64,000 nt of DNA from Algoriphagus mannitolivorans DSM 15301 (GTDB taxonomy: Bacteria > Bacteroidota > Bacteroidia > Cytophagales > Cyclobacteriaceae): NCBI RefSeq assembly GCF_000429425.1, contig NZ_AUBV01000015.1:62001-126000 (forward strand). The letters run 5' to 3'. The position numbers and the translations under genes are program-made. How positions within the stretch are numbered: position 1 is the stretch's first letter; every line of letters starts with the position of its first letter. Below are positions 62,406 through 64,000 of this stretch, one piece after another. The notes below the pieces were generated by a model. It had not been told where the DNA came from. It did not search any database and saw only the letters and a list, made by a program, of their open reading frames with translations.

Positions 62406-64000
62406 TCAGTTTTTGATCAATCGCTTGGAAATGATTTCCCATCCGATTTGCACCTGAACCTGATACAATCCCGGACTCAATAATCGAGGGTCAATCTCCT
62501 TCACAAAGGACCTTTCATGGAATTCACTTTCCTCCATCACCAAGCGACCAGTGGCATCGTAGATTCGGATGCTCACCTGATTCTCGAGAGCCAAATCCAC
62601 CTTGATCTTAGTCTGCTCATAGGCAGGGTTCGGATAGATAGACACCAGATTTGCACCTATTTCTCGGGTAAGGGTCAATTCTCTTGAAATCTTTTGACCT
62701 ACTCTGTCGGTGCTTACCACTTTCATGACATATTCTTGAGCCAGACTACCTTCTCCTTTCCAGATCAGAAGATTATCCTTCAGTTCAAAATCAGGGTTAT
62801 CTTCCAACTCGTAGCTGTGGATATCATCGACAGGATCTTTTGTAGACAATGCACTGATCACATCCCCAACTTTAGAATCAACAGGGATAAGGGTATTGCT
62901 CAATAAAATATCCTCTGCCAAAGGCTTATCCAATACCATTACCAGCATGGTGATTCTATCCTTGATTACAGATGAGTAAGTCAAAGACTTGAGTCTTCCT
63001 TCAATTTGGTAGATTCCTGGAGTCAAAGGATCGTAATCCTCTTCGTTCCAATCCACTTCCAAATCCAAGGCCTCTTCTTCACCTCCAACAGTCCAAGTGT
63101 AACCCTTCAATTCCTCGAATGGAGTGTTCCATGCTACTGTCAATAGCGAATTGGAGTCGATAGATTTGTTTTTGCCTTTTGCAGGCATATGGATTACTAT
63201 ATTACCTCCTGAAATTTCGGTACTAGCATCTGCAAAATCAGAACTTCCCAACTGGTTGTCATAAACTGTATTTCCACTGATAGTTTCCCAAATCTTTATT
63301 CTAAACTTGTCAGACTCAGTTGATTCTTTGAGAGCACCATCGATGGCAGACACCATAAATGAGTAGCCTTCTACACCATTTATTTTACCAGTTCCCTTAT
63401 AAATTCCTTTTGCCCCTGCAATTACCAAAGACATATCTTCATGAGAAGAACTGTTAAAGTTCAAGTCACCATTTTTAAACTGGAACTCTGTATTTCCATC
63501 TACCCGATTACTTCCTTTTCTATATTTAGCTACAAATCCAAAATTGGCTCGTCCTTCTAAATCAGGATCATTTAGATACGCACCTTTTGGAGACCAAATC
63601 CATCCACCTCCAGTAATAAATCCTCCATTAGGATCAAAGATTACAGCAAGGTCTGTTAAAGCTGTCCACTCATTACCGCATACATCTACAAGTACCAATT
63701 GGATCTGATATACACCCGCCTGTGAATAGGCATATTCTGCTGCAAAATTCTCAAATGGAGCCGTTAGAATGGTTTCATCACCATTATCCCACACCCATTT
63801 TGCTTCTACAATTTCACCAGAAATAGACGCATTCACTTGAACAGGATTGTTGATTTGAATAGGATCAAGTGGACCTGAAATGCTTGTTACAGGTGAGGCA
63901 TCAAGACAAGGATTATCAGAGCAAGACTCTGGTGATCCCGGATTTTTATTAGGATCCTGATCATCACAATCCAAATTATTATCAGCATAGCCTATTGGAG
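62406..64000 (-). CDS. Type IX-secreted multidomain protein, C-terminal part
   Basis: The frame is open to the window edge, so the N-terminus is missing. Visible domain order: a MopE-like metal-binding motif (LDCDDQDPNKNPG), a PKD-like domain (WVWDNGDETILTAPF, YSQAGVYQIQLVLVD), a post-COAP-1-like domain (FITGGGWIWSP through YSFMVSAIDGA), a few Ig-like segments, and a typical sorting domain (VSIYPNPAYEQTKIKV, IYDATGRLVMEES, LLSPGLYQVQVQIG, KRLIKN). The protein is therefore exported and attached by the type IX system. Many repeats of this kind occur in surface adhesins and enzymes; the activity is unknown. Confidence 0.85.
   Translation of the reverse strand, partial: PIGYADNNLDCDDQDPNKNPGSPESCSDNPCLDASPVTSISGPLDPIQINNPVQVNASISGEIVEAKWVWDNGDETILTAPFENFAAEYAYSQAGVYQIQLVLVDVCGNEWTALTDLAVIFDPNGGFITGGGWIWSPKGAYLNDPDLEGRANFGFVAKYRKGSNRVDGNTEFQFKNGDLNFNSSSHEDMSLVIAGAKGIYKGTGKINGVEGYSFMVSAIDGALKESTESDKFRIKIWETISGNTVYDNQLGSSDFADASTEISGGNIVIHMPAKGKNKSIDSNSLLTVAWNTPFEELKGYTWTVGGEEEALDLEVDWNEEDYDPLTPGIYQIEGRLKSLTYSSVIKDRITMLVMVLDKPLAEDILLSNTLIPVDSKVGDVISALSTKDPVDDIHSYELEDNPDFELKDNLLIWKGEGSLAQEYVMKVVSTDRVGQKISRELTLTREIGANLVSIYPNPAYEQTKIKVDLALENQVSIRIYDATGRLVMEESEFHERSFVKEIDPRLLSPGLYQVQVQIGWEIISKRLIKN

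Overview
The window looks like a chromosomal segment from a marine-type Bacteroidota, most likely Cytophagales (Cyclobacteriaceae, Algoriphagus-like). Reasons: a TonB-dependent receptor followed by a small lipoprotein, a C-terminal type IX secretion sorting domain, DUF1080, VPS10/BNR-repeat and PVC-type heme/HEAT proteins, histidine kinases with an HNLRSP H-box, weak Shine-Dalgarno signals, and several matches to the Bacteroidota promoter pattern TTTG-N(17-23)-TAnnTTTG. The genus is inferred from gene content and was not tested. No rRNA, CRISPR array, insertion sequence or prophage block was seen.

Layout. 1-2 kb: end of a TonB receptor and two lipoproteins. 2-12 kb: a ligase-associated DNA-repair helicase, the TrkA/TrkH potassium system, RmuC, an alpha/beta hydrolase, an unusual Nramp-like transporter and a YpfJ-type metallopeptidase. 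12-26 kb: secreted enzymes (DUF1080, M1 aminopeptidase, a large BNR-repeat protein, a gamma-glutamyltransferase), an amino-acid permease, TspO-like, DinB-like, an endolysin-like muramidase and a DEAD-box helicase. 26-37 kb: a PAS histidine kinase, a Tat-exported phosphoesterase, an M19-like dipeptidase, a coupled PIG-L/heme-HEAT pair, and two identical tRNA-Glu genes with their own promoter and terminator. 37-43.6 kb: GAPDH, then a tightly overlapping seven-gene operon that reads as an arsenosugar biosynthesis cluster: AhpD-like protein, ArsS radical SAM, TIGR04282-type glycosyltransferase, ArsM, a secreted DUF6134 protein, TIGR04283-type glycosyltransferase and a VOC protein. 43.8-52.5 kb: hexuronate catabolism, with a TRAP transporter, kdgK, eda, uxaA and uxaB; uxaC is not present. 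52.4-57.6 kb: a TetR-ABC-HlyD-TolC export operon whose ABC ATPase has lost most catalytic motifs. 57.7-64 kb: DUF983, small proteins, DUF4920, a serine-biosynthesis fusion (phosphoserine phosphatase joined to phosphoglycerate dehydrogenase) and the C-terminal part of a type IX secreted protein.

How the parts work together. The TRAP transporter, UxaB, UxaA, KdgK and Eda form a route from imported hexuronates (after an isomerase encoded elsewhere) to pyruvate and glyceraldehyde 3-phosphate. The arsenosugar operon would methylate arsenite (ArsM), transfer a nucleoside-derived group to dimethylarsenic (ArsS) and glycosylate the product. This is the most interesting system in the window, and the VOC and DUF6134 genes are its least explained members.

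Non-coding structure also stands out. Heptanucleotide arrays lie at four intergenic sites, including a 24-unit ACTTGAT-type array held in perfect 7-nt register. Several convergent gene pairs overlap at their stop codons with no terminator between them.
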